64,000 nucleotides of DNA from Owenia fusiformis (Eukaryota > Annelida > Polychaeta > Sabellida > Oweniidae). The number at the start of each line of letters is the position of its first letter. Positions within the stretch are counted from its first letter, which is position 1. The notes beneath the pieces are model-generated. The model was given only the letters and a program-made list of their open reading frames with translations, did no database searches and had not been told where the DNA came from. Location of the stretch: the NCBI GenBank assembly GCA_903813345.2, contig CAIIXF020000012.1:33058572-33122571 (forward strand). The letters are read 5' to 3'. Shown here piece by piece: positions 11,914-26,700 of this stretch. A program made the translations under genes and the position numbers.

Positions 11914-12840
11914 GGTTGAATTCTAGTTATGTGGATTTTATACTTGTTAATGTTATACGAAATATCAAGTCCAATTCTCACTGTGTCAAATCCAAATGTT
12001 CATGAATTACGTGTCTATTAAGTATATTTAACAATACATTTTACTATAGATGTTAAACTGTTTATAGCAGATTAACTTCACTTCTAATCCGTTTTCATAT
12101 ATTTCCAAGAGTCTATAGAGTCTTAGTGTAGACACAGTCTCCAAAGCACCAATTTCAAAACATAACTACCTTCTTAATTTTCCAATTCATCAATACATAG
12201 AGTGTACGTACTGAGTCATGATCTAGCGCTTAAATCTACACTATATTCAGCAAATGCCATACAGCCAATTGGATAAGTCTTTATACCTTATTATTGATTG
12301 CCAATGCTTTATTCCTTTATATTCACCTGTGGTCGTTATGTACACAAAGGAGGGAATATGTGTAAATTGATCCATGCTACAGGCATGTCGTAGGCTTTAT
12401 TATATATACGCATGTAAATCTTTAGAAATTTCTAGAAAGGCTCTACGTATATGTAGAAATCAATACCGAAGATGGGTAACAATACAATCAGTCATTATAA
12501 TCATTATTGCCATAGTGACAACAGTGTTGTCAAATCACCAAACATACACATCATTATGTGTAATATATTTGATAATAATATTTAAAGTATAGCTCAAATT
12601 TCCTAAGATATAACCTTTTTGTGATTAGCCAATAAAAGTATTTAAACTAATTGGTATGTTAACTAAGATATGACATTAACTAATGACAAGCACCTGTTGA
12701 TAAACACATTATCTGGCAACTTAAATTGAAGGCATTGAATCTCAAAATATTTCTTATTGGGTGAATTTTGATGTCTATAATGACACACCACATGCTGGTT
12801 TACATGGAGAATGCACAGGCTAGAAACATGTTTTGTCTTA
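11914..12840. other. Upstream flank of the 673-aa gene
   Basis: AT-rich flank that should contain the promoter of the minus-strand gene starting at 11913 and possibly the missing first exon of the FKBP6-like gene. No clear TATA box or exon is identified. The open frame at 12374-12592 shows no domain. Confidence 0.3.
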
Positions 12841-12844
12841 CAAT

Positions 12845-13908
12845 AAATCAGAGTCTCTCACAATATTTAGATAGAGAGGGGCTCTGATAAATCAGTGTCT
12901 TTCACAAGCTTTAGGCAGGGAGGGGCTCTGATAAATCATAGTCTCTAACAAGCTTTAGGCAGGGAGGGGCTCTGATAAATCATAGTCTCCAACAAGCTTT
13001 AGGCAGGGAGGGGCTCTGATAAATCAGTGTCTTTCACAAGCTTTAGGCAGGGAGGGGCTCTGATAAATCATAGTCTCTAACAAGCTTTAGGCAGGGAGGG
13101 GCTCTGATAAATCATAGTCTCCAACAAGCTTTAGGCAGGGAGGGGCTCTGATAAATCAGAGTCTCTAACAAGCTTTAGGCAGGGAGGGGCTCTGATAAAT
13201 CATAGTCTCTAACAAGCTTTAGGCAGGGAGGGGCTCTGATAAATCATAGTCTCTCACAAGCTTTAGGCAGGGAGGGGCTCTGATAAATCATAGTCTCTAA
13301 CAAGCTTTAGGCAGGGAGGGGCTCTGATAAATCATAGTCTCTAACAAGCTTTAGGCAGGGAGGGGCTCTGATAAATCAGAGTCTCTAACAAGCTTTAGGC
13401 AGGGAGGGGCTCTGATAAATCATAGTCTCTAACAAGCTTTAGGCAGGGAGGGGCTCTGATAAATCATAGTCTCTCACAAGCTTTAGGCAGGGAGGGGCTC
13501 TGATAAATCATAGTCTCTCACAAGCTTTAGGCAGGGAGGGGCTCTGATGAATCAGAGTCTTTCACAAGCTTTAGGCAGGGAGGGGCTCTGATAAATCATA
13601 GTCTCTCACAAGCTTTAGGCAGGGAGGGGCTCTGATAAATCATAGTCTCTCACAAGCTTTAGGCAGGGAGGGGCTCTGATAAATCATAGTCTCTAACAAG
13701 CTTTAGGCAGGGAGGGGCTCTGATAAATCATAGTCTCTCACAAGCTTTAGGCAGGGAGGGGCTCTGATGAATCAGAGTCTTTCACAAGCTTTAGGCAGGG
13801 AGGGGCTCTGATGAATCAGAGTCTCTAACAAGCTTTAGTCAGGGAGGGGCTCTGATAAATCAGAGTCTCTAACAAGCTTTAGGCAGGGAGGGGCTCTGAT
13901 AAATCAGA
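12845..13908. repeat. 44-bp minisatellite, about 24 copies
   Basis: The unit contains AGGCAGGGAGGGGCTCTGAT and AAATCATAGTCTCTAACAAG. The period of 44 is measured between successive AGCTTTAGGC motifs (12907, 12951 and on). Copies differ mainly at AATCATAG/AATCAGAG and TCTAAC/TCTCAC. The first unit (about 12845) is the most diverged. The unit is not a multiple of three and has no coding sign. Confidence 0.9.
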
Positions 13909-14064
13909 ATGTGTATTCTCACTTCAGAAGTTTTTAAAATCCATGCAATACTGTGAATGTAAATCTGATTGGACAACTGAGTTTTGATGATCTTAATCTG
14001 AATGTATAAGGCAATGGCAAAAAAGGATCATCTCTTATTCAAAGAGGGAAGATGAAACCCAACT

Positions 14065-14238
14065 CAGAGGTTTCACGAGAATTTCTCACAACAGGCTAAA
14101 TAAATGATAACAACAGCCAAAATTAATGGAAATTGTAAATTTAACATGGACGAGTTGTGAAGTCCCTAAAAATAACAGGCGATTTTGTGAAAACAACCAA
14201 TGAAAATCGCCTGTTGCCTGCTGCTTATGAAACCCCTG
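14065..14238. mobile_element. Small TIR element, copy 1
   Basis: Terminal inverted repeats CAGAGGTTTCAC and its partner GAAACCCCTG, with an internal palindrome AACAGGCGATTTT...AAAATCGCCTGTT. A second copy is at 25682-25847. Flanks CAACT and TAACT suggest a 5-bp target duplication with one change. No coding capacity. Confidence 0.65.
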
Positions 14239-14588
14239 TAACTTCAATAAAACAAAATCAAATTGAAAATGGCATGGCAACTTTGGGAATAAACAATAAT
14301 TCAAACTTCTCTGTTATTTTAGAGTTCAAAAAGTATAAGAAGATGTAATACTGTGGTGGTAACAAAATTTGTTGTAGTGAACCTTTTGTGAAACATTTTC
14401 GGCAGTTGGTGTTTGAAAATTTGTATTCAATGGTCAGCATCTGTAACAAATACCAGGTCATGACATTTTGCATGTTAATGCCTTGTTTTAGTGAATAGGA
14501 TACATCAAAAAGGTATCTAAATTTTCTCAGACTCGAAGGAAAAAACTATACATGTAATTAAACAGTTATCATAATTTTATATTTATAG

Positions 14589-14779
14589 GATTTGGGAATT
14601 TTGATCAAAAAAGATTGGAATATACTGACTCTACAATAGATAAATTAATTCAATCTTTCTCATAATTTTCTATTTTATAGGATATCAGAATTAAAATCAA
14701 GAAAGGATAGAATATATTGAATACATATACTCATAAAGATAAACAAATTCAATCTTTCTCATAATTTTCTATTTTATAG
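14589..14779 (+). repeat. Acceptor-side partial copies of FKBP6 exon A (2 extra copies)
   Basis: Intron end TTCTATTTTATAG plus the exon start GATATCAGAATTAAAATCAA is present at 14681 and again, complete, at 14780, 99 bases later. A more decayed copy starts at 14589 (GATTTGGGAATTTTGATCAA). Only the copy at 14780 continues into open coding sequence and a donor. Confidence 0.75.
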
Positions 14780-17700
14780 GATATCAGAATTAAAATCAAG
14801 AAAGGATTGAATATAGGGGAGTTGCGGCAAGAGAATGGAACAACATTTGAAGTTGATGTAGATAACATGGAAGGTAGGCTCATTTAAAATAACATTTTTA
14901 TTCCTTCGATCATGGAGTTTTGTGATTTTATCAAGAGAAAGGTCTTGAAATTTAGATTTGAAATTACCTTAATGACCCTCACAGCAAGTTACTGATACAG
15001 CTCAGCTATGTTGACTTAACTTGTTTTGATGTTTAAGGGTTAGAGCAACAGACTCTGAACTGGAAGGTCCTGGGTTCAATTCCTGCACAATCGAGGCAAA
15101 AAACGAGTATTGGTCTTCATTTTACAGTTCCAATTGTGACAAAAAAGCAAACTTAACCAATAAACACAAAGAAATAAAAAAAATTATGTTGAGTTTAATT
15201 TCAGCTAGAATCTTACAAAACTATTTTTTGCATGGAAATACAAATCTATTCTCATCTCAAAAAGTAGTTTTTTTATGAATTAGTAAGACATTACTTCATT
15301 AATGAACCAAATAAAAGAGGCTTATGGCAGCCAAGGCAAAAAGCTGAGAAAAGGGCAGCCTGTTATACTTTTATGTTATTTGTGTTATGTCACTTGACTT
15401 TCAAAATAGAATCCAAAGAACTTAATACACATATTTTATTTCTGAACCAAACACTATTAATTGGGGAATACACCAAGGTTCAATATTAAGTCCTCTTTTC
15501 TTTATTGTTTAATACATGATATAAACTTATCATTGCCAAGCTCAATTTTTGTTCTTTTTGCATTAGCTGCAAAAAGCTGATAAAGTAATGCAGATTGTTA
15601 GATGATTTGAAATTATCCTGTCAACAAAAAACTTCTTTTGATAATGACTTTTTCTGAAGCAAAGGTCAGAAAGTATCTTAGTCACACTTTTAACAATAAA
15701 TGAACAATGAGTCATTGGCCAAATCAGACATTTATTTATGCACATGCAAAAAAGTATTTACAATATAAGTTGAATACTTATGAAATGATTTACAATAATC
15801 TGAAATATTTATAACAAATCTATTATTTTCTAATAAACTTATTATTTATAATAAATTGTTAAGCTAAAATGTGTGAACTATTTACATTAGAGTAGCCTAA
15901 ACTACTTTTATAAAATTGTTCTCATAATATATCATAGGTTTTGTGTCAATCAATCAATCTGGATACAGGATGTCACAAAAAGGTAGATTTTTAAATGTGA
16001 GTGCCATGACAAGAAACATGAATTCTCTGAATTTGAGAGTCTAAATTTAAGTGCCATGACAAGAAACATGAATTTTCTGAATTTGAGAGTCATATGATAT
16101 AAGTATACCATTGATTCCCCCATTGAGTGCCCTGTCAATGCATTAAAATTTGTGAAGATTTCATGACATGTGATCGAAATTCCAAAATGGAGGTTTGTTA
16201 TTTTTTGTGTCACCCTGTATAATAAATCAATTACTATATACAGGTTGTCTCAATAATGTCAATTGCTCGAATGATACAATAAAACCTGACAAATGGAATA
16301 CCTCTATAACCTATTAATCTCCCAAGGTGGTATACTTCAAAGTCTGGTAACCCAATTACATAACGTTCAAAATGAACATCTATAGAGCACCTTCCAAGTT
16401 GAATACTATTTTAAGATTAAGGTACTATAGGTGTTCATTTTCAACAGGATTTAGTGTTCATCAATGCTTACGTTCAAGATACCATCATGAAACTTTAATA
16501 TATCGGTCATTTCACGTGGGGTTTCATCAGAATGAAACCAGTAAAGTAGTTAAGATGATGATGTAAAATCCTAATTATCAGTCTTATTCATTGTGGTTGT
16601 CCATGGGAAAGGTCATATGACATTTTTCATAATCTGCCGTTCCAAATATCTATCATAACAGGCAGTTAATATCATTGATTTCTCTTAGTCATCGACCAAC
16701 CATCAGCGCCATCTTTATTTAAACCATGACAACTGACATGAGGGCAGTTAAGGCTGCAACCAACATGCTGGCAGTTTTGATCTCGGCTGAAAATAGATGT
16801 TATATAATATTACATTATATTATATTATATAATATTACATTATATTATATTATAGTGTATTATTTATATTATATTATCATTGATTTTCATCATTAAATAT
16901 TCTGTTAATGCCCTAACATATCATGACCTCGGTCTTAAAACAACACATTCAAATATGTTAATGCCCTTACATTTAATGTAATAACTATAATGCCCTTACA
17001 TTGAACACCCTTACTATTAAGCCCCTGATATTTATGTTAATGCCCTTACATTGAACACCCTAACTATTAATGCCCTGACATATATGTTAATGCCCTTACA
17101 TTGAACACCCTAACTATAATGCCTTAACATACCTCCACTGCCACCACTGCCTCCGTCATTTCCTCCGACAGTATCAGAAACTGAAGAAGCCGTGCTGCAT
17201 TTTCCCAAAAGTTTATTGGTGCTAATGGATTGGTCACCGCACATTACACAGTAGGGGGCAGAAGAGGAGCAAACGTCCAATGTTGTTGTGCCATCGCCAG
17301 AGACTTGACAAGACTCCCCAGAGTTCTTTGATGTGGAACCTGTTATTTAAAAATTAAAACACATGTCTTAGAATGAGATAAAGCATATCCTCTCTAATGA
17401 GAAAAAGCATATCCTCTCTAATGAGATAAAGCTTTGTCCTCTCTAATGAGATAAAGCATATCCTCTCTAATGAGATAAAGCATATCCTCTCTAATGAGAT
17501 AAAGCCCGGCAAGGTGGAAATAATGTTTGGTATTATATGTAACTTGAAATAATACATTCTTAATAATTAACACAAAGCTAACTATACTTACCAGTGTATA
17601 CACACATGTCCAATCCACCCAAATCATTCTGGATTGTAGCTGTGGGAAAGAGTGCATTAAAACCGTAGACCTTTTGAGCGGTGTAGTTTGTTTGGCATTG

Positions 17701-20700
17701 GCACGTGCTGTTCACGCAAACAGACAAAAAGGCGGTTGCAGAGCAGTCTGCGTCGAGTGTGCATGCGCTTCCTATTACCTCTGAAAACATTAAAAGTAAA
17801 TGTATACTAGTAACTAGGAAGTTAAATCAAAGCAAGTTTTAGAAGCTTTATGAAGACTCTCGCATGGGGATTTTCCTCAGATTTAGAATTTGAACACCAA
17901 GGTCAGACAAAGGAACTACTTACAACAAAATTACTTTGAAAGTGAATTTAAAGTTTTGGAAATGCGACCATGTATCACTTTTTCAAAAATTTGGTAACAA
18001 TGAGCATTGGTATTGATAACCAATTTGGTAACAATAAATAACAATAAGCATAGTGATAACAATGCCTATTTTGGTAAAAATGAGCATTGTTATTTATAAC
18101 CAATTTGGTAACTATAAATAACAATAAGCATAGTGATAACAATTCCTATTTTGGTAAAAATGAGCATTGTTATTTATAACCAATTTGGTAACTATAAATT
18201 ACAATAAGCATAGTGATAACAATTCCTATTTTGGTAAAAATGAGCATTGTTATTGATAACCAATTTGGTAACAATAAATAACAATAAGCATAGTGATAAC
18301 AATTCCTATTTTGGTAACAATGAGCATTGTTATTGATAACCAATTTGGTAACAATAAATTACAATAAGCATAGTGATATCAATTCCTATTTTGGTAAAAA
18401 TGAGCATTGTTATTGATAACCAATTTGGTAACTATAAATAACAATAAGCATAGTGATAACAATTCCTATTTTGGTAAAAATGAGCATTGTTATTGATAAC
18501 CAATTTGGTAACAATAAATTACAATAAGCATAGTGATATCAATGCCTATTTTGGTAAAAATGAGCATTGTTATTGATTACCAATTTGGTAACAATAAAGT
18601 ACAATAAGCATAGTGATAACAATGCCTATTTTGGTAAAAATGAGCATTGTTATTGATAACCAATTTGGTAACTATAAATTACAATAAGCATAGTGATAAC
18701 AATTCCTATTTTGGTAAAAATGAGCATTGGTATTGATAACCAATTTGGTAACAATAAATTACAATAAGCATAGTGATAACAATTCCTATTTTGGTAAAAA
18801 TGAGCATTGGTATTGATAACCAATTTGGTAACAATAAAGTACAATAAGCATAGTGATATCAATGCCTATTTTGGTAAAAATGAGCGTTGTTATTGATAAC
18901 CAATATGGTAACTATAAATAACAATAAGCATAGTGATAACAATGCCTATTTTGGTAAAAATGAGCATTGGTATTGATAACCAATTTGGTAACAATAAATT
19001 ACAATAAGCATAGTGATAACAATGCCTATTTTAGCAACAATGAGCATTGGTATTCATAACCAATTTGGTAAAAATGACCATTGTGATTACAATAAACATA
19101 CTGTTAACAATGACTATTGTTGTGACAATATACATTGTAGAAACATCCTAACGATTAACTCAGGTTATTGATAAAGATTTTGATTGGTCCTCCTGACTAG
19201 GACAAAGAAGTGCCAAAACTAAAGCAATTAACGATATATGATGGCATAATTTACGTCGTTAAAATAATGATCTATTTAAATATTTAAAGTATCAATATTA
19301 ACTTACTGTTATATTTGCATACCCCATTGACCTCCCTCTGTGAGCATACACAAGTGTTATTTGTGCATGTCTGATAAGCTGTAATAGAAAAAATATATAG
19401 GCATAAAATGTATGGGTCAAGAGTTAAGACTCTTCTGTATTGAAACAAGTGGGTGCTTGAGAAATTTAAAGAAGTCATACACCCACATGAAATGTCATTT
19501 TCACCCATTTGAAACAGAAAAATCACGACAAATTATCAATATTTTGATTTAAACTTTGTGCATTAACGCAGATGCGAGTAGGTAGTTACCAGATTCACCA
19601 CCAGGTGGCTCGTTCGGGTCAGATAGCATGGCGGGTATAGTAGAAAGTTCCCTTTAACTTAACTTACATCTATTTGCGTGCTTCAATTTTCAAATAACCC
19701 TTATGTATCTAATAGTTATGCAAATTAAAATATGTTCAGTAAAAGAAAATGTTATCTGTCCAATACAAGAGAAGAGAATTCACTTTTTGTGATTTTGTAA
19801 CATGGGGTCTATGGGGAATCAACCCGAACAAGAAGTCACATTTTCAAAAAAATTAAATTTTCAAAGATGAAAGACAATTTTCGAAACCATATTTGTAGAT
19901 GTACTTTTACATGCAGATTTCAAATATGACATCACTTTGACTGAATTTTGAATATTTAATGACATAAATCAAGATTATTTCTACTCGCATCTAGTCTTTT
20001 GTCACCCTATTACAAAAAGCTCATTGCATATTTTATCACATAATGCTAACAGAACAGCTTAATGCATAATTTGTCACATAATGCTAATAGAACAGCTTAA
20101 TGCATAATTTGTCACATAATGCTAATAGGACAGCTTAATGCATATTTTGTCACATAATGCTAAAAGAACAGCTTAATGCATAATTTGTCACATAATGCTA
20201 AAAGAACAGCTTAATGCATAATTTGTCACATACTGCTAATAGAACAGCTTAATGCATATTTTGTCACATAATGCTAATTGACAGCTTAATGCATAATTTG
20301 TCACATAATGCTAATAGAACAGCTTAATGCATAATTTGTCACATAATGCTAATAGAACAGCTTAATGCATAATTTGTCACATAATGCTAATAGAACAGCT
20401 TAATGCATATTTTGTCACATAATGCTAATAGAACAGCTTAATGCATATTTTGTCACATAATGCTAATAGGACAGCTTAATGCATAATTTGTCACATAATG
20501 CTAATAGAACAGCTTAATGCATATTTTGTCACATAATGCTAATAGAACAGCTTAATGCATAATTTGTCACATAATGCTAATAGAACAGCTTAATGCATAA
20601 TTTGTCACATAATGCTAATAGAACAGCTTAATGCGCAATTTGTCACATGATGCTAATGGAACAGCTTAATGCATAATCTGTCACATAATGCTAATAGAAC

Positions 20701-23700
20701 AGCTTAATATATAATTTGTCACATAATGCTAATAGAACAGCTTAATGCAAAATTTGTCATATAATGCTAATAGAAAAGCTTAATATATAATTTGTCACAT
20801 AATGATAATAGAACAGCTTAATGCATATTTTGTCACAAAATGCTAATAGAACAGCTTAATGCATAATCTGTCACATAATGCTAATAGAACAGCTTAATAT
20901 ATAATTTGTCACATAATGCTAATAGAACAGCTTAATGCATTATTTGTCACATAATGCTAATAGAACAGCTTAATGCATATTTTATCACATAATGCTAATA
21001 GAACAGCTTAATGCATATTTTGTCACATGATGCTAATAGAACAGCTTAATGCATAATCTGTCACATAATGATAGCTAAACAAAGCCACTTACTTCCAGTG
21101 CAGATTTTAGTTGCGTTACAGGCACCACCAAGTGTAGCTTGGGACTCATAAGTTGAAAGGGCACATGCATCAGACACAGAAAAATAGGCCTGTCCTGCTC
21201 CAGTGCATTGGCAGGTACCATTGGTACAGGTAGCACCAGTAGTTTTACAGTTGGTACTCCCTCCCGAAGTCAGACAAGCTCCTGCATGTGCCACGGCTTT
21301 TGAAAAAAATTATGATTTATTTAAACATATGTTTTTATATCCATTACCCATTTTTGGTTCATTTTAGTTATGGACTCTTTTTATTTTCATTTGAGGGCAA
21401 TTCCACATAATCAAAACTATAGTGTCAGAAGTGGCTCAAAATCCATTGTTAACATCACATTTCATATATTTTGAATATTGGAAATAATGTTTAAAACATC
21501 AAACAAGGAAAAAGATAACTTACGTGTTATCTATTTACAAATGGTATATTGAAAAATGTGTGAGTAACTTAAATACTCTTTATGAATTCAAAACCTCATC
21601 TTTGTACCATACCTGCAAATAATTATGTTAAACTGAAATAAATTTTATAAAAAAAATAATAAAAAAAACTTACGTGTTATGCAGCTAGAATTAAAGACCA
21701 CTTCTCCTGTGGGGCACTCGCATGTCCCAGTTGTACAAGCTCCTTGAACATTACAGACCTAAATCAAAATATAATATAAATTTATATAAAGAATCCCCTC
21801 TTAACACACCATTCATAGACTACTTGAATTTAGTGTTTAATCATTTTCACTGACTGAAAAGTTGTTTGTTCTTTTATTTTTCTTTAATTTTTAAATATAT
21901 TCAGATACGTGTTGGAAATACCCTTTTTTAGCCCAGATCCTCATGCCAAGGTTCCTGTCAAATTTAGAGTTTAATGTTATCTAAATATAAGTTATGACTC
22001 TTTAAAATCTTTATGATATTCAATCAGATTTCATCAGAATACAATGCAACTTTGAAATCTTAGTGATACTTTGGAATCCTAATGATATTCAATCATATTT
22101 CATCCAAATACAGTATGCAACTTTGGAATCTTAATGATACTTTGAAATCTTAATGATATTCAGTCACATTTTATCTGAATGCAGCATGCAATTTTAAATC
22201 TGAATGATGTTCAATTACATTTCATCTGATGCAATTTTGAAATCTGAATGATGTTCAATCACATTTCATCCACCTACAGTATGCAACATTGAAATTTTAA
22301 TATGATAAAAGGACGAACCTCTCCAGTATTAACAGTGCAGTTTGCAGTGTGGGTACAGCTTACGGCAAAACAGCTTCCAATACTGCACAGCAAAACAATG
22401 CAGCTTAATTGAATAATCTATAAAATAGTTATAGAAATAATTACTATCTTTTATGATTTCCATGCTGTGATACTCATTTCTCATTGGTCAATCACGTACC
22501 ATGTGACTAGAAATAAAAAGAGCTGATATACAGTAAAATTTTAGATGTTTGGAACTACTTTTAATTTAAAAAATAAGCAATCAAAGGACCATAGAAACAG
22601 GATATGTAAAAATGGAAACATTCATACATGTCCTAACTTTTGAATATTTTAGTTTGTTTTGTAGTTTAGCTATCATATCTGTGGCCTCTTATATTTTGAT
22701 GGTTCTCTGCTATGTTATTTTCGGAAAAATTAACATGGCTGAAACTCGCTAAATTACAAAAGGCCACAGCTTTGCTGCACATTATACATAACTATCTGAA
22801 ATATACAAAAGTTAGGACAAGTACATTAATGTTTCTATTTTTTTGTAAACTGTTGCAATCATTTGATTGCTCTTTTTTAAATTCAAAATAGTTCCAAACA
22901 TTTAAATTTTACTGTAGACTACATTTCCATTAATGTAATTGAAACACTTTTGGCCTGGAGGCTAGTTAATATTGGTTAGACCATTAAAACCAGAATTCTT
23001 GAACAATTCAATGGAAATTGGGAATTTTATCCATTCTGTCAGGGGACATTAGCAAGGCCACTTTAAAATCATATTGTGAAACCAGTATATTCCTTCAGGG
23101 TACTTTGTAATACCTTGACGGATCAAAATGCTTTGTAATATACACAGTGGCTTAAATTCAATACAGCTAATTTAGAGATCATATCAGCATGTACACATTA
23201 CATTTATTTGTCTTTCTCAGAGTGGTATTATTTCTGCTTACTTTTGGGTTTCAGAGTAAATGGATCATGGTGATTATTTGAAAGTTATAATGTGTAATCC
23301 ACTCTTAAAGGCATTATATTACTTAATCCTAATATGGTCATTGTGATTGCCACTGTCGACAATAGAATATAACAAACCCTATAAATATAAACCAATTACA
23401 GCACAAGGTAGTGGAAGGGCAACAGGTAGCATTTGTATTTGAATGAGTAATAGCCATGAAATAGTAGGTTCACACGTCAGCCCCATTGGCAATTGAATTC
23501 ATGAGTGAACTATCTAAGTTTCAAAAATTAAATCCCAAAAATAAGCAGTCAAAAGAACAATGTACTTCAATAAGCTTCAGTAAGCCTCTCCATTTAATAA
23601 GTAATTCCATTTAATAAGCATTTCCATTTAATAAGTGTTTCCATTCAATAAGCATTTCCATTTAATAAGTGTTTCCATTCAATAAGCATTTCCATTAAAT

Positions 23701-26700
23701 AAGCATTTCCATTCAATAAGCATTTCCATTCAATGAGCATTTCCATTCAATAAGCATTTCCATTCAATGAGCATTTCCATTCAATAAGCATTTCCATTCA
23801 ATAAGCATTTTCATTTATGTTGAGTGTCTAGATCTTATCCTAAAATTACCTCAACATTTTGATAATTCATATCGATATGTCACCAATTGCACCTCAATAG
23901 ACTTATAACTCTAAACATTCTTTTCAATTATTACCAAATAATATAAGATATATATTTATTTAAGGGAATGATTTAGATTTGCAATATTTCGATTTATTCA
24001 ACAAATCTTTTTTAAGAAATTGAAAATGTTTCTTATTATTATGACAGGAAATAAATTAATTGCAATTTAAATAAAAGTGAGTTCTAAAATTCAATTTGGA
24101 ATTTGCCGCTTTATGTACTTTAAAGTGAGAAATTTTCTTCCCACTTTGATATATTAAGAAAATAATTTGCAGGGTTTGCCTTAGTTGATTGACAACATTA
24201 TTTAAGTTATAGATTTGATTGTTCAATGGACGTTGTTATGTATGTTACCAGCAATAAGGCAGGCGAAATAACTACTTTACTAAATTTAAATGTTTCTCAA
24301 GTAGTAATGTGGAAATGAAGTCTATATCTATTTAAATGCCTTTAAGCCTAAATTTGCATCGCATTACAATTTTTGCCCCGCCTAAATTTAGATCTTAGCT
24401 ATGCCTCTTGTTATTTCTAGAACGATTCATTGATTTTGATTCATTTAATACATGTGGGATGGATGGTAATATAACATTACTACATGAATAACTTATGACC
24501 AAGAAATATGTCTTAAACAGAAAGTATTCATGCAGGTTTTATCAGAAAGGACCCACAAGGGTCTATGAATAATCATATACAACAAGTAATAATGTGATCT
24601 GTAAACGACTCAAGGATTTTTTAACAAGCTAGTTGTGATTTAAAAAATCTCTTCAATATAAAATATTTGACAGTTAAAGAATATGAACACCCCGCATGTC
24701 TGTCTTGATATTATGAGGTTATATTCTAATAACTTTTTTTTTTAATAACGTCTTAATTTTTTCAATTTAGATACCAAATTAGACCTTTCTTGATTATGAA
24801 TTCTAAAATCTTTCAATGTTGACTGAATATTAGAATTGTTGTTTTGAAAAATATGATAAAAATGTGGAAAGAAACGGCCATGCCCATTTTTGTAAAGAAT
24901 GTCCTCTATATGTTTCCCTCTTAACTATTTCCTTCTCCTTTTACTATTATTTTTCAGTTCATTATTAGTTATACCAGTGTGTTCATATACAGCATTTATC
25001 ATTTAAAATAAATAAAGAATATATTGTTACCTTTTGCATTTTGGTTTTTTGGTTCTTCGATTTAGAAAGCTGGATGCTCTTAGTTTCTTGTCGTCAATGC
25101 AAAGTCTGGACCGCTCTAATAACGGAATTCTAGTACTAAGAAATGGATTATCCCATAAGAGAAAGGGTTCCAGATATCATACTCATTTCATAAATTTTCT
25201 CTCTAAATTTATACAAATCGCATAATTTTATGTCAGTTTGATACAGTTTATAGCACCGGGTATCTCTTATTGTTCATGAATTTTCTCAGAATTCTCAAAT
25301 TTTGTTTTTATTTCATTTTTAAAGAAATAAATTTGACATTTTTGTTACAGGTATTGCTAGGGTATTAAGGTAAATATTGTAGTCACTGGTTATGCTATTG
25401 TAAGTTAAAGGAATTATAAAAACATTATAAATTTAACAATGCCCTTATAGGATTAGCCATATATGGAGATTCTTTGCCGCCTATATTGGATGTGATTGCA
25501 TGCATTATTCATGTTATATTACTTATGTAAGTTCAGAAAATTCTGAAACTTGAATTATTAATACAAATAATGACCCTTTTGAATCAAGAGACCTATAGGG
25601 AAACATTTACTCTCGTGATCACAAATAATGTTATATTGCAGTATGCACGTTATCCACATTCTTGCAGTGATATCTATAGGTCAGGGGCTTCACTAGAATT
25701 TCTTACAACAGGCTAAATAAATGAAAATTAAGAATTAAGAATTAATGGAAATCATAAATTTAACATGGCAAAGTCCCTAAAACAACAGGCGATTATGTGA
25801 AAACAACTGGTGAAAATCGCCTGTTGCCTGTTGCTAATGAACCCCTGTAGGTGTTGTGCATATGATGCTTAAGTCACATTTGCTCCTATTCATCTGCTGG
25901 TACCCGGCCGATTGATTATTTTGTTCAAAATTGAAGGTCAAATCTCAAATTTGAGGTAAGATGTTAACTCCTGAGAACTTGTACATGATTTAAAAAAAGG
26001 TTGAAATCAGATTTGACCTTAAGGCATCACTCCTGGCTCTTTAATGCGATATTTCGTTCACATACAAAACATGACAACTATAAAATAAATCCTCATGGTC
26101 AAAATACTTTGTATTTCTGACTAGTCTGAAATTAGAATCCAATCTCTACCATATTAATGTTGGCGTGAAATGGGAATTGTGACATGGGTATTGTGACATG
26201 GGAATGGTGACAATTACTCAGTGGTGTCACAGGACAAGCAGTAAAATCATTAAACCCTTTGATATAAGAGCTATTTTTGTATCAATCTATTCAAAAGCAT
26301 AAAATCTTATCTCCATGACCATATTAATGTTGGTGTGAAATAGGAATTGTGACATGGGAATGGTGACAAGGGAATGGTGACAGTTGCTCATTGTTATCAC
26401 AAGACAAGCAGCAAAAATTATTAAACCCTTTGATATAAGAGCTATCTATTCAAAAGCATGAAATATTTTTGACCAGAAATATGGCTTACAAAAAGTAATT
26501 GTGAAAATGCTCAATGCATTAGAAATATGGCTAAAAATGTCTGATTTTTATCTGGGGAATTTGTGTTTTGTGTTTTAGAGATGGAGTGCCTGTATAAAGC
26601 CAAAGGCCAAAGCATATATACATGTACTTTGAAATATCCTAGTGGTTGAAAATTTCTGATTTCATCTTTGGGTCTTGCATCAGTTTTAGTGTATATTTCT

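Noticed and set aside
12374-12592. Possible first exon of the FKBP6-like gene ending at a GTAACA
   Set aside because: The phase fits, but the residues do not resemble the family start and the donor is weak; not enough to call.
15027-15090. tRNA gene
   Set aside because: A and B boxes are present but the acceptor and anticodon stems do not close; the A-rich tail marks a SINE.
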